Shown: positions 55,273-63,945 of the stretch, one piece after another
Numbering within the stretch: position 1 is the first letter of the stretch
How the letters are laid out: each line of letters begins with the position of its first letter
NCBI GenBank assembly: GCA_964473525.1
Contig: CAYYPK010000006.1
Location: forward strand, 1 to 64,000
DNA: 64,000 nucleotides
From: GCA-2687025 sp964473525
GTDB lineage: Bacteria; Poribacteria; WGA-4E; GCA-2687025
Direction of reading: 5' to 3'
The notes under the pieces: generated by a model
What the model saw: the letters and a program-made list of their open reading frames with translations, nothing else
What the model was told of the DNA's origin: nothing
Database searches by the model: none
Position numbers and translations under genes: made by a program

Positions 55273-56436
55273 ATGAACGTACATGAGTATCAGGCGAAGG
55301 ACATTCTGGCGTCCTTCGGCGTGCCGGTACCCAGCGGCAAGGTTGCTACCACGGCGGACGAAGCCGTCGAAGTGGCGCGCGAGTTGGGTTCGGACATGTT
55401 CGTCGTGAAGGCCCAGATCCACGCGGGCGGACGCGGCAAGGGCGGCGGCGTCAAGCTGGCGAATTCGGTCGACGAGGTGCGTGAGATCGCGGACCAGATG
55501 ATCGGCATGGACCTCATCACGCACCAGACCGGGCCGCAAGGCAAGCGCGTCGAGAAGGTGCTCGTCGCCGAGGCGGTGGACATCCACCAAGAGCTGTACC
55601 TGGGGATGGTCGTGGACCGAGCCAATTCGTCCGTGACGCTCATGGCTAGCGCCGAGGGTGGCGTCGAGATCGAGACTATCGCGGCGGAGCGACCAGAGGC
55701 GATTCTTAAGGAAGCCGCCGATCCCGCCGTAGGGCTCCTGCCGTTTCAGGCGAACCGCGTCGCCTACGGCCTCGGCCTGGAGACGCCCATCGCGCGTCAG
55801 TTCGTGTCCATGGCGATGAAGCTCTACAAGACCTTCACCGAGACGGACGCGTCGCTCATGGAGATCAACCCGCTCGCCGTTGTCGGCGACGGCCAGTTGG
55901 TCGCCCTCGACGCGAAGATGAACTTCGACGACAACGCGCTCTACCGCCACAAGGACATCGAGGCGCTACGCGACGCCACCGAGGAAGACCCACGCGAGCT
56001 AGAAGCGAAGGAGAGCGAGCTCAGCTACGTCAGCCTCGACGGTACCATCGGGTGCATGGTGAACGGCGCCGGGCTCGCCATGTCCACGATGGACATCATC
56101 AAGCACTACGGCGCGGAGCCGGCGAACTTCCTGGACGTCGGCGGCAGGGCGACGGCGGAGCGCGTCACGGTGGCGTTCAAGCTGATCCTGTCGGACCCCA
56201 ACGTGAAGGCGATCCTCGTCAACATCTTCGGGGGCATCGTCGCGTGCGACCTCATCGCCGAGGGCGTGCTGACGGCGGTCGAGCAGGTCGATCTGAGCGT
56301 GCCGCTTGTCGTGCGACTCGAAGGCACGAACGTCGAGCGCGGCAGGCAGATGCTCGCCGACTCCGACCTGGACATCATCACCGCCGAAGACCTGGACGAG
56401 GCGGCGCAGAAAGCCGTCGCGGCTGTGTCCGCCTAG
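55273..56436 (+). CDS. sucC: Succinyl-CoA synthetase beta subunit
   Basis: Forms, with SucD, the TCA-cycle enzyme that makes ATP or GTP from succinyl-CoA. 387 residues: N-terminal MNVHEYQAKDILASFGVPVPSG (ATP-grasp), VVKAQIHAGGRGKGGGVKLA, MEINPLAV, and C-terminal NGAGLAMSTMDIIKHYGAEPANFLDVGG with VNIFGGIVACD. Normal length. sucD follows after 17 nt. Confidence 0.97.
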   Translation: MNVHEYQAKDILASFGVPVPSGKVATTADEAVEVARELGSDMFVVKAQIHAGGRGKGGGVKLANSVDEVREIADQMIGMDLITHQTGPQGKRVEKVLVAEAVDIHQELYLGMVVDRANSSVTLMASAEGGVEIETIAAERPEAILKEAADPAVGLLPFQANRVAYGLGLETPIARQFVSMAMKLYKTFTETDASLMEINPLAVVGDGQLVALDAKMNFDDNALYRHKDIEALRDATEEDPRELEAKESELSYVSLDGTIGCMVNGAGLAMSTMDIIKHYGAEPANFLDVGGRATAERVTVAFKLILSDPNVKAILVNIFGGIVACDLIAEGVLTAVEQVDLSVPLVVRLEGTNVERGRQMLADSDLDIITAEDLDEAAQKAVAAVSA

Positions 56437-56453
56437 ACGAGGAAGAGAAGCGC

Positions 56454-57329
56454 ATGAGCATACTGATAGACAGAAACACGCGCGTCCTCGTCCAGGGCAT
56501 CACCGGGGCGATGGGCTCGTTCCACGCGAAGCAGGCGATCGAATACGGCACGCAGATCGTCGCGGGCACGCGTCCTGGGCTGGGCGGCACGACGACCGAC
56601 GATGGCGTTCCCATCTTCAACACCGTGGCCGACGCCGTTGACGCGACCGGCGCCGACGCCTCCGTGATCTTCGTCCCTGAGGCGTTCGCCGCGGACGCCG
56701 CCATGGAAGCTATCGACGCCGAGATACCCCTCGCCATCATCATTTCCGAGGGGATCCCGACGCTCGACATGGTGAAGGTGAAGCGTTACCTGGCGGGTCG
56801 CAAGACGCGCATTGTGGGTCCGAACTGCCCCGGCGTCATCACGCCCGCGGAGTGCAAGATCGGCATCATGCCAGGCTATATCCACCAGAGGGGCAGCGTC
56901 GGCGTCATCTCGCGCAGCGGCACGCTGACGTATGAAGCCGTGTTCCAGACGACGGAGCTGGGGCTGGGTCAGTCCACGTGCGTGGGCATCGGTGGCGACC
57001 CGGTGAACGGCACGAACTTCGTGGATGTGCTGAAGCTGTTCAACGACGACGATGCCACGGAATCCGTCATCATGATCGGCGAGATCGGCGGCACGGACGA
57101 AGAGGACGCCGCCGCTTACATCAAGGCGCACATGGACAAGCCCGTCGTTGGCTTCATCGCTGGCGCAACCGCTCCCAAGGGCAAACGCATGGGGCACGCG
57201 GGCGCCATCATCGCTGGTGGCAAAGGCACGGCGGCGGAGAAGATCGCCGCGCTTGAGGACGCTGGCGTTACCGTCGCGCCGACGCCGTCGAGCATCGGCA
57301 GGACGCTGGCCGATTGCCTCGGAGCTTAG
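56454..57329 (+). CDS. sucD: Succinyl-CoA synthetase alpha subunit
   Basis: 291 residues. CoA-binding N-terminus (MSILIDRNTRVLVQGITGAMGSFHAKQ), GTRPGLGGTT, GPNCPGVITP, and the phosphorylated His loop in GHAGAIIAGGKGTAAEKIAALEDAGV. The start is ATG 56454 after GGAAGAGAAG. Pairs with sucC upstream. Confidence 0.97.
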   Translation: MSILIDRNTRVLVQGITGAMGSFHAKQAIEYGTQIVAGTRPGLGGTTTDDGVPIFNTVADAVDATGADASVIFVPEAFAADAAMEAIDAEIPLAIIISEGIPTLDMVKVKRYLAGRKTRIVGPNCPGVITPAECKIGIMPGYIHQRGSVGVISRSGTLTYEAVFQTTELGLGQSTCVGIGGDPVNGTNFVDVLKLFNDDDATESVIMIGEIGGTDEEDAAAYIKAHMDKPVVGFIAGATAPKGKRMGHAGAIIAGGKGTAAEKIAALEDAGVTVAPTPSSIGRTLADCLGA

Positions 57330-57495
57330 ACGCAAGCAGCAGATGGAGCGGCGCGGCCAGAGCTCGGCGACGCGCCGCTCCGTCTCGTCCAGCGCGCCTC
57401 GGCCCGCTTCACCGTCCGCCTTGGCCCGCCCCGACGCAGGCCTTACGATACGGCGACGCGCCTACACGAACCCAAACCAGGCTCCAACGCCCTCC

Positions 57496-58686
57496 GTGCA
57501 TCTAAGCCTCCTCGCGACGCAGATCGTGAACGCCCTGACGCTGGGTGGTATATACGCCCTCATCGCCGTCGGGTACACGATGGTCTACGGGATCATCAAG
57601 CTCATCAATTTCGCGCACGGCGAGATCTACATGATGGGCTCGTTCATGGGCATCCTGCTCGTGGGCGTAGGCGTGCCGTTCTTCCTCGCGCTGCCGTTGT
57701 CGATGGTGCTGTGCGCGCTGCTCGGGATATTCATCGACCGCCTCGCGTACCGTCCGTTGCGCGCGGCTCCGAGACTGTCCGCGCTCATCACCGCGATCGG
57801 GGTGTCGCTCTTCCTACAGAACCTGGCGATGCTCATGTGGTCCGCGTCGGAGCGTCCGTTCCCCGACCTGTACCCGGCATTCATGGTGACGCTGAAGGGC
57901 GACGATGCCGCCGCGCGCGGAGACGACTACTTCGACGCCGTCGAGACGAAGCTTGCGGCGCGCGCGAGCGCGTCCTTCGGTACCGACGACACTCGGCGGG
58001 AACCGGAGGGGATGCGAGTCGTCTTTCCCCTCGGGTCGACATCGAGCGAGGCGCGAAAGGCGCTGCGGGAAACTCGCCGCGAGACGCTCGCGGAGATGGA
58101 CGGAGTGGACATCTCCGCGAAGGAGACGACGCTCGACCACGTCCTCAACAAGCCAGCGCTCTCCCTCGACCTGGGTGGCCGCAGACCCGTGGAGATACGG
58201 TGGAAAGTGGTCTTCATCTGGGTGTCCACGGTCGTGCTCATGGTGCTGCTTGAGGCTGTTGTGCAGCGGACGAGGGTAGGCAAGGCGATGCGCGCATGCG
58301 CTCTCGACAAGGTGACCGCCGCGCTCATGGGCATCGACGTCAACCGCATCATCGCACTCACGTTCGCTCTCGGATCGGCGATGGCGGCGGCGGCGGGCAT
58401 ACTGTTCGCGTTGTATCGTGGCAGCGGCATCGGATACCGCATGGGCTTCCAGCCGGGAGTGTTCGCATTCGCGGCCGCCGTGTTGGGTGGCATCGGCAAT
58501 ATACGCGGGGCCATGCTCGGTGGACTCGTCCTGGGAGTCGTGCAGGTCATCAGCAGCGCGTACATCACGGACTGGCTGGGCATCAGCTCCAACTACGCCT
58601 TCGCCTTCGCCTTTGGACTCCTCATCCTCGTCATTCTCGTCCGGCCCACGGGTCTACTGGGTCGCGCCACGACGGAACGGGCCTAA
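57496..58686 (+). CDS. livH: Branched-chain amino acid ABC transporter permease LivH-type, with large insertion
   Basis: Inner-membrane permease of a LivHMGF-type importer. I start at GTG 57496; an ATG at 57343 would add 51 low-complexity residues and has no ribosome site. Family core: LGGIYALIAVGYTMVYGIIKLINFAHGEIYMMGSF, ITAIGVSLFLQNLAMLM, GKAMRACALDKVTAALMGIDVNRI, FQPGVFAFAAAVLGGIGNIRGAMLGG. Between helices, after SERPFPDLYPAF, there is a hydrophilic segment of about 110 residues (KGDDAAARGDDYFDAVETK...KPALSLDLGGRRPV) not seen in ordinary LivH (~300 residues). It would lie in one loop, probably periplasmic. Confidence 0.9.
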   Translation: MHLSLLATQIVNALTLGGIYALIAVGYTMVYGIIKLINFAHGEIYMMGSFMGILLVGVGVPFFLALPLSMVLCALLGIFIDRLAYRPLRAAPRLSALITAIGVSLFLQNLAMLMWSASERPFPDLYPAFMVTLKGDDAAARGDDYFDAVETKLAARASASFGTDDTRREPEGMRVVFPLGSTSSEARKALRETRRETLAEMDGVDISAKETTLDHVLNKPALSLDLGGRRPVEIRWKVVFIWVSTVVLMVLLEAVVQRTRVGKAMRACALDKVTAALMGIDVNRIIALTFALGSAMAAAAGILFALYRGSGIGYRMGFQPGVFAFAAAVLGGIGNIRGAMLGGLVLGVVQVISSAYITDWLGISSNYAFAFAFGLLILVILVRPTGLLGRATTERA

Positions 58687-58704
58687 CGCCCGCCGGGCAA
58701 CCAC

Positions 58705-59883
58705 ATGCGCAACCTCACAACGGCTACACGCACGGCATGGGATCGGTGGTTGCGGGAGACCGCGGGCCGACCCGTGCATCGCTTCGGCGGGGGCGTGCTG
58801 TTCCTGCTCGTCGCAACCACCGTGGCAGCGCCGTTCCTTCCTCTACCCACGCAGTATCGCGCGCGGATCGCCGACATCGCCCTGCTCTGCGTCATCTACT
58901 CCATCATCGCGCTCGCGCTGAACGTGGTCGTGGGATACACGGGCCTGCTGGACCTGGGCGTCGTGGCATTTGCGTCGATCGGAGCCTACACCGCGACGAT
59001 CCTGTACGACCGCCCGTGGATGCAGTTCCCCGGCTCGTTCGTCGTCGTGCTCATCGTCGGCGGGCTGCACGCTGCCGTCTGGGGGCTCATACGCGGCGCC
59101 CCAACTCTGAGACTGTCCGGCGACTACTACGCCATCGTCACGTTCGCGTTCGCGGAGATCATCCGCATCTTCATCCGCAGCGAGGCGTGGCTGACGGGTG
59201 GCGGCAGCGGCTTCAAGAACTTCCCGTCGGTCAACCCCTGGGGCGCCACGCTTGTAGGCGGGGAGTACACCGGCATCCTGAAGTCCGCCGGTCAGTGGGA
59301 GTACCCGTCGGGTGGTCAGTGGTTCGGGAACTCGCCGCAGTTCTACTACCTATGCCTGCTGACGCTTGGGCTGATCGTCGGTGTGATGCGTCGCATGGAG
59401 CGGTCGAGGATGGGTCGCGCGTGGTTCGCCATCAAGGCGGACGAGACCTCCGCGATGACGAGTGGCATCAGCCTCACGAACTACAAGCTGAACGCCTTCG
59501 CGATCTCCGCGTTCATCGCTGGAGTCGGTGGCGCGCTCCTCGGTTTCAAGACGGCCACCGTCTCCACGAACGTGTTCGACTTCTGGTTCTCCGTCGTCGT
59601 ACTGTGCGGGCTCGTACTCGGCGGCATGGGCTCGATTCGGGGCGCCCTCGTGGGCACGTTCCTCGTCTACGGTCTGGGAGAAGTGCTGCGCGAGCAAGTG
59701 ACCGTCGGCTCTCTCGTGCTGAAGGTCGATGACCGCGCGCGGTTCCTCATGTTCGGCGCGTTGCTCGTCGTCGTCATGGTCTTCAGGCCGCAGGGCTTCC
59801 TGCCGCGCAAGCGTTCCGCCGAGGAGGCGCCGACGCGCGCGGACGGGGCGTCCGACCTGTACCACCTGGAGGACACCGCCTGA
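58705..59883 (+). CDS. livM: Branched-chain amino acid ABC transporter permease LivM-type
   Basis: 392 residues, second permease. LivM core: IALALNVVVGYTGLLDLGVVAFASIGAYTATILY, LRLSGDYYAIVTFAFAEIIRIF, RAWFAIKADETSAMTSGISLTNYKLNAFAISAFIAGVGGALLG, GLVLGGMGSIRGALVG. Residues following the ninth helix are hydrophilic (KRSAEEAPTRADGAS). No clear Shine-Dalgarno; 18 nt after livH. The TGA overlaps the livG ATG by one base. Confidence 0.92.
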   Translation: MRNLTTATRTAWDRWLRETAGRPVHRFGGGVLFLLVATTVAAPFLPLPTQYRARIADIALLCVIYSIIALALNVVVGYTGLLDLGVVAFASIGAYTATILYDRPWMQFPGSFVVVLIVGGLHAAVWGLIRGAPTLRLSGDYYAIVTFAFAEIIRIFIRSEAWLTGGGSGFKNFPSVNPWGATLVGGEYTGILKSAGQWEYPSGGQWFGNSPQFYYLCLLTLGLIVGVMRRMERSRMGRAWFAIKADETSAMTSGISLTNYKLNAFAISAFIAGVGGALLGFKTATVSTNVFDFWFSVVVLCGLVLGGMGSIRGALVGTFLVYGLGEVLREQVTVGSLVLKVDDRARFLMFGALLVVVMVFRPQGFLPRKRSAEEAPTRADGASDLYHLEDTA

Positions 59884-60818
59884 TGCCGCCGGTGGACGCC
59901 ATCCTCCACGTAGAGGAACTCTCGAAACACTTCGGCGGCATCCACGCCGTTGACGACGTGTCGTTCGACGTGGCGCGTGGCAGCATCACGAGCCTGATTG
60001 GACCCAACGGAGCGGGTAAGACCACCGTCTTCAACCTCGCCACCGGTCTCTACGAGAAGACGGCGGGACGCATATGGTTCGACCCGGAGAGCAACGGCGC
60101 TGTGGATCTCACGGAGTCCGTCTTCGACCCGTTGCACGCCACGCTTGTGTCCGCCGCGAGCGTTGGGCTCGGTCTGTTGGCTCTGATGGTCCCGTCGGCG
60201 CGTCGCAAGCTCTACTATCGTTACCGCACGCCCGATTCCATGACGCGCCTGGGCATCGCCCGCACGTTCCAGAACATCCGCCTCTTCAGCGACCTCTCCG
60301 TGGTGGACAACGTGAAGGTAGGGCTGCACGCTCGCGTCGACAGCAACTCCATCGACGCCGCGCTGACGAGCCCTAGGCACCGACGCGAGGAGCGAGAAAT
60401 CGAGCAGGCCGCCATGCGCTACCTCGAGTTCGTTGGGCTCGAAGACCGCGCCGCCGAGGCCGCCAGTGACCTACCCTATGGAGATCAGCGGCAGCTCGAG
60501 ATCGCCCGCGCGCTCGCCACGAGGCCTGCCCTACTACTCCTCGACGAACCGGGCGCCGGCATGAACCCGACGGAGACGAACGACCTCATTGAACTCATCG
60601 GCAGGACGCGCGACGCTGGGGTCACCGTCTTCCTCATCGAGCACGACATGAAGCTCGTGATGGACGTGTCCGACAAGATCATCGTGCTGGACCACGGTCG
60701 CAAGATCGCCGAGGGATCGCCTTCCGAGGTACGCGCCGACCCACGGGTCATCGCCGCCTACCTGGGGATTCCCGACGACGAGGCGCAAGGCGAGGGGGAC
60801 GCCCATGCCTCTGCTTAG
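59883..60818 (+). CDS. livG: ABC transporter ATP-binding protein LivG-type, with inserted hydrophobic segment
   Basis: 311 residues. Walker A GPNGAGKTT (40-48), signature PYGDQRQLEIARAL, Walker B LLLLDEPGAGMNPTE, H-loop IEHDM, and LGIARTFQNIRLF (Q-loop) at 123-135. Between the beta-turn GRIWFD and LGIARTFQ lies an insertion of about 35-40 residues including a hydrophobic stretch (HATLVSAASVGLGLLALMVP, ~85-104) and a basic region. The usual distance is about 20 residues. It may change docking to the permease. One-base overlap with livM and 14-nt overlap with livF. Confidence 0.92.
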   Translation: MPPVDAILHVEELSKHFGGIHAVDDVSFDVARGSITSLIGPNGAGKTTVFNLATGLYEKTAGRIWFDPESNGAVDLTESVFDPLHATLVSAASVGLGLLALMVPSARRKLYYRYRTPDSMTRLGIARTFQNIRLFSDLSVVDNVKVGLHARVDSNSIDAALTSPRHRREEREIEQAAMRYLEFVGLEDRAAEAASDLPYGDQRQLEIARALATRPALLLLDEPGAGMNPTETNDLIELIGRTRDAGVTVFLIEHDMKLVMDVSDKIIVLDHGRKIAEGSPSEVRADPRVIAAYLGIPDDEAQGEGDAHASA

Positions 60819-61518
60819 CCTCGAGCAACTGCGCGCGGGCTACGGGCGCATGGAGGTGCTGCACGGCATTGACCTGCGCCTCGACGAGGGCGAGATCGTC
60901 ACGCTCATCGGCGCGAACGGCGCCGGCAAGACGACAACCCTCAACGCGATCTGCGGCGTCGTAAAGGTGAGCGGCGGCGCCGTGAGGCTGCGCGACCAGG
61001 ACATCACGCGCCACTCGACGAAGGACATCGTGCGGCTAGGTCTCACGCAGGCGCCAGAGGGACGCAAGCTGTTCTCGGAGCTGACCGTTGCCGAGAACCT
61101 GGACATGGGCGCCTACCTCCGCAAGGACACGGACGGCATTCGCGAGGATCTGGACTACGTGACGGAGCTGTTTCCCCGCCTTCGGGAGCGGTGGGACCAG
61201 TTGGCGGGCAGCCTGTCCGGTGGCGAGCAGCAGATGTGCGCCATCGGCCGCGCGCTCATGGCGAAGCCGCACCTGCTACTTCTGGACGAGCCCTCGCTGG
61301 GGCTCGCTCCTCTGCTGGTCGAGCAGATATTCGCCATCGTGCAACGCCTGCACGCGGACGGCGCGACGATCCTGCTCGTGGAGCAGAACGCGCGGATGGC
61401 GCTGAGGATTGCCACGCGAGGCTACGTCATGGAGACTGGCTCCATCACGATGGAGGGCGCCGCGCAGAGCCTGCTGGACGACCCTCGCGTGCGAAGCGCC
61501 TACCTCGGTGATGCGTAA
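60805..61518 (+). CDS. livF: ABC transporter ATP-binding protein LivF-type
   Basis: 237 residues, canonical: GANGAGKTT, ICGVVKVSGGAVRLRDQDIT, LTQAPEGRKLFSELTVAENLDMGAYL, LSGGEQQMCAIGRALM, LLLDEPSLGLAPLLVEQIF, LVEQNARMAL. Overlaps livG by 14 nt. No substrate-binding protein (LivJ/K) gene is in the window, so the solute is not fixed by context. Confidence 0.95.
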   Translation: MPLLSLEQLRAGYGRMEVLHGIDLRLDEGEIVTLIGANGAGKTTTLNAICGVVKVSGGAVRLRDQDITRHSTKDIVRLGLTQAPEGRKLFSELTVAENLDMGAYLRKDTDGIREDLDYVTELFPRLRERWDQLAGSLSGGEQQMCAIGRALMAKPHLLLLDEPSLGLAPLLVEQIFAIVQRLHADGATILLVEQNARMALRIATRGYVMETGSITMEGAAQSLLDDPRVRSAYLGDA

Positions 61519-61543
61519 GGCCGAGATGCATAGGGAGACGCCC

Positions 61544-62368
61544 ATGGCCGGCGCCGCCTCGACGATGGCCGACGCCGCGCGAACTCCTTCCCCTCGCAGG
61601 GGAAGGTTGGGATGGGGTCCATCTGTGGCGTGCGCTCTGGTCGTTGTGCTGACGGTGGGCGCCCGACCGGCCCCGGCGAATGCGTCGTTTGGCGGACGGA
61701 ACCTCATCGCTGCCCCGACCGCCGAGGTGCTCCCGCGCGGCATGTTCGTGGCGTCCTTGACCGGCGGCTACCGCGTCGAAGACCCTTACGACCGCACGGA
61801 TTCCGGCCTGGCGATGGACTTCGGTCTCGGGCATCGGCTGCATGCCGGCGCGGCGTGGATGGCCGATCCGGCGACCGACGAATCGGCCCTACTGTGGAAC
61901 GCTCGCGCGCTCGTTGTCCGCGAGCAAGACTCCCTCCCCAACGTGAGCATTGGCGTCGCGCGTCTTGGCGAGGGCAAGGGCGGAGCCGTGGCGTTGGGTC
62001 TGCTGTCCAAGGAACTCAACCTGCCGTCCGCCGGGTTCTTCAAGCTACACGCGGGCATTGTCGCCCCTCTGTACCCGGACGCGTCCGCCGAGGATGTGAA
62101 ACCCACGGGCGGCGTCGAGAAGACGTGGTACGCGCGAAACCGGGACTGGCGCGGCATCGTGGAGTGGGACGGCGACGCCTTCGCGGTTGGCGTCGAGCAA
62201 CGCTTCCGGGAGGGGTTGCGCATCGGCGTGGCGGTCGAGACGGACACGCCACGCGTGGCCTTCGCGGTGGCATTTGGGAACGAGCCCATCTTGGCGGAAA
62301 TAGACAACGCGAAACGGCTCGCGAAGCAGGCGGCCCGGTTGGCCACACGCGCCGAAGAAGACCAGTAG
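61544..62368 (+). CDS. Putative envelope/outer-membrane protein
   Basis: Starts at ATG 61544 (GGGAG, 7 nt) or GTG 61625; the latter is plausible because residues before it translate a palindromic repeat. Hydrophobic segment ACALVVVLTVGARPAPANA is a signal sequence. The rest (LIAAPTAEVLPRGMFVASLTGGYRVEDP, FGLGHRLHAGAAWMA, RALVVREQDSLPNVSIGVARLGEG, VGVEQRFREGLRIGVAVETDT) alternates in the way of an outer-membrane beta-barrel. ~200-240 residues. No family recognised. 25 nt after livF. Confidence 0.65.
   Translation: MAGAASTMADAARTPSPRRGRLGWGPSVACALVVVLTVGARPAPANASFGGRNLIAAPTAEVLPRGMFVASLTGGYRVEDPYDRTDSGLAMDFGLGHRLHAGAAWMADPATDESALLWNARALVVREQDSLPNVSIGVARLGEGKGGAVALGLLSKELNLPSAGFFKLHAGIVAPLYPDASAEDVKPTGGVEKTWYARNRDWRGIVEWDGDAFAVGVEQRFREGLRIGVAVETDTPRVAFAVAFGNEPILAEIDNAKRLAKQAARLATRAEEDQ
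61586..61606. repeat. Palindromic repeat CCTTCCCCT-CGC-AGGGGAAGG
   Basis: A perfect 9-bp inverted repeat with a 3-nt loop followed by TTGGGATGGGG. It has the form of dispersed palindromic elements found in GC-rich genomes. It lies inside the 5' end of the envelope protein gene. Confidence 0.5.
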
Positions 62369-62398
62369 AGACCAACGCACGACCGAGGAGAACGACCA

Positions 62399-62962
62399 GT
62401 GAAATGGATCGACGAGTACCTAACCGAACTGAAGCGCGTCCTCGACGTCACGCCTCAGGACACGATCCAGCAGATCGTAGACACCATACTCGACGCCCAC
62501 CAGCGTGACGCGCAGGTATTCGTGCTGGGCAACGGTGGAAGCGCGTCGACCGCGTCCCACTGGGCGTGTGACCTCGGCAAGGGCACCGTCGCGGACGGAC
62601 ACAAGCGGCTGCGCCTCATCAGCGTCACGGACAACAACGCCGTTATGACGGCGTGGTCCAACGACACGAGCTACGACGACGTGTTCATCGAGCAGCTAAA
62701 GAACCTGCTGAACGAGGGCGACGTGGTCGTCGGCATCAGCGCCAGCGGGAACTCCGAGAACGTCCTCCGCGCGATGCAATACGCGAACGATAGCGGCTGC
62801 GTCACCATCGGCGCCACGGGCTTCGGTGGCGGTAAGCTCGCGGGTATGTCCGACATCCCGTTCGTCGTGGACAGCTACGACTACGGCATCGTCGAGGATC
62901 TGCATCTGATCCTGAATCACATACTGCGGGTATGCATCCATGAGACGCTAAAGGCGGCGTAG
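62399..62962 (+). CDS. SIS-domain phosphosugar isomerase (GmhA-like)
   Basis: 187 residues from GTG 62399 with GAGGAG 9 nt upstream. SIS domain: VFVLGNGGSASTASHWACDLGKG near residue 40, LLNEGDVVVGISASGNSENVLRAM, and GCVTIGATGFGGGKLAGMSDIPFVVDS. The pattern matches sedoheptulose-7-phosphate isomerase GmhA, which makes heptose for LPS core, or a related phosphosugar isomerase. Catalytic Glu/His positions are not verified. Confidence 0.87.
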   Translation: MKWIDEYLTELKRVLDVTPQDTIQQIVDTILDAHQRDAQVFVLGNGGSASTASHWACDLGKGTVADGHKRLRLISVTDNNAVMTAWSNDTSYDDVFIEQLKNLLNEGDVVVGISASGNSENVLRAMQYANDSGCVTIGATGFGGGKLAGMSDIPFVVDSYDYGIVEDLHLILNHILRVCIHETLKAA

Positions 62963-62999
62963 CGGCCGTTGTGGCCGGGCGGAGAAGGAGGGGACGACA

Positions 63000-63398
63000 G
63001 TGACCCGACTGAAGCACATCGCGTTGCGCGTTACGGACACCGAGGCGAGCAAGGCCTTCTATGAACTTCTCGGCTTCAAGTTCCTCGGCTACCGCGGCGA
63101 TGACCGCAGCGTGGACCTGAGCGACGGCGAGCTCAACATGACGCTCATCGCGCACCCGGAGGGACGACCACGCCTGGAAGAGGGCGAGGAGTACATCCAC
63201 TTTGGCCTCCTCGTCGAGGACGCGAAGGACACGTGGCGACGGCTCACAGACGCTGGCGCCCGCATCCTCCGCGACGACGTCAAGGCGCGCAACCCGGTGG
63301 CGGGAAGCGATGCTCCCGCTGGCTCCTTCAAGGTCGAGGATCCGACCGGGAACGTCATCGACATCTCCGACGAGGCCGGCGAGTGGAACGTCGGGTGA
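63000..63398 (+). CDS. VOC family protein (glyoxalase/bleomycin-resistance superfamily)
   Basis: 132 residues. GTG start with AAGGAGG upstream. Paired beta-alpha-beta-beta-beta modules: LKHIALRVTDTEASKAFYELLGFKFLG and HFGLLVEDAKDTWRRLTDAGARI...VEDPTGNVIDI. Metal ligands (His in KHIAL, Glu in VEDP region) are partly present. Enzyme or binding protein, substrate unknown. 15 nt before a second VOC gene. Confidence 0.85.
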   Translation: MTRLKHIALRVTDTEASKAFYELLGFKFLGYRGDDRSVDLSDGELNMTLIAHPEGRPRLEEGEEYIHFGLLVEDAKDTWRRLTDAGARILRDDVKARNPVAGSDAPAGSFKVEDPTGNVIDISDEAGEWNVG

Positions 63399-63413
63399 CA
63401 GAAGGGATCCGCG

Positions 63414-63797
63414 ATGCGGCTTGCAGCTGCCGTCGTCTTCGTGGATGACGTCGAGGCCGCGATGGCGTTCTACGAACGCGCGTTCGGCTTCGCACGGAAG
63501 TTCTACGACCCCGAGTATGGGTTCGGCGAACTCGACACAGGCAGCGCGACGCTCGCATTCGCATCGCACGCGTGCGCCGACTACGTGACTCGAGGCGCCT
63601 ACGAACGGCTCAGCCCGGGCGCGTCGATCGAGCTCGCCTTCACGATGGACGATGTTGAGCCCGCGTACCGCAAGGCGATCGAGGAGGGAGGCGAGGTCGT
63701 CACGGAGCCCTGGTCGCCGCCTTGGGGAGGGACCATCTCGTACCTGCGCGCGCCCGAAGGCACGCTCATCGCCCTCACGACGCTACCCGGCGAGTAG
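63414..63797 (+). CDS. VOC family protein (glyoxalase-like) 2
   Basis: 127 residues: LAAAVVFVDDVEAAMAFYERAFGFARKFYD, ELDTGSATLAFAS, IELAFTMDDVEPAYRKAIEEGGEVVTEPWSPPWGGTISYLRAPEGTLIAL. A glyoxalase-superfamily fold like its neighbour, but with a different metal-ligand arrangement. Tandem genes suggest duplication and divergence. Function unknown. Confidence 0.85.
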   Translation: MRLAAAVVFVDDVEAAMAFYERAFGFARKFYDPEYGFGELDTGSATLAFASHACADYVTRGAYERLSPGASIELAFTMDDVEPAYRKAIEEGGEVVTEPWSPPWGGTISYLRAPEGTLIALTTLPGE

Positions 63798-63945
63798 CGC
63801 CGCTGGTAGCTCCTGCTTCTCGCGTACTCGGCAGTCGTCCAGTGCCCGTTGACACATGGCCACGACGACCCATTGGCCCATGTAGCGGCGGCCCGGCCGG
63901 GAGAACGGCTGGCGGCTACCGACGACACGGGGAAGGAACGGAGAG

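Noticed and set aside
57148..57495. N-terminal extension of LivH back to 57148 or 57343
   Set aside because: The added residues are low-complexity Arg/Ser/Pro, overlap sucD in another frame (57148-57329), and have no ribosome site.
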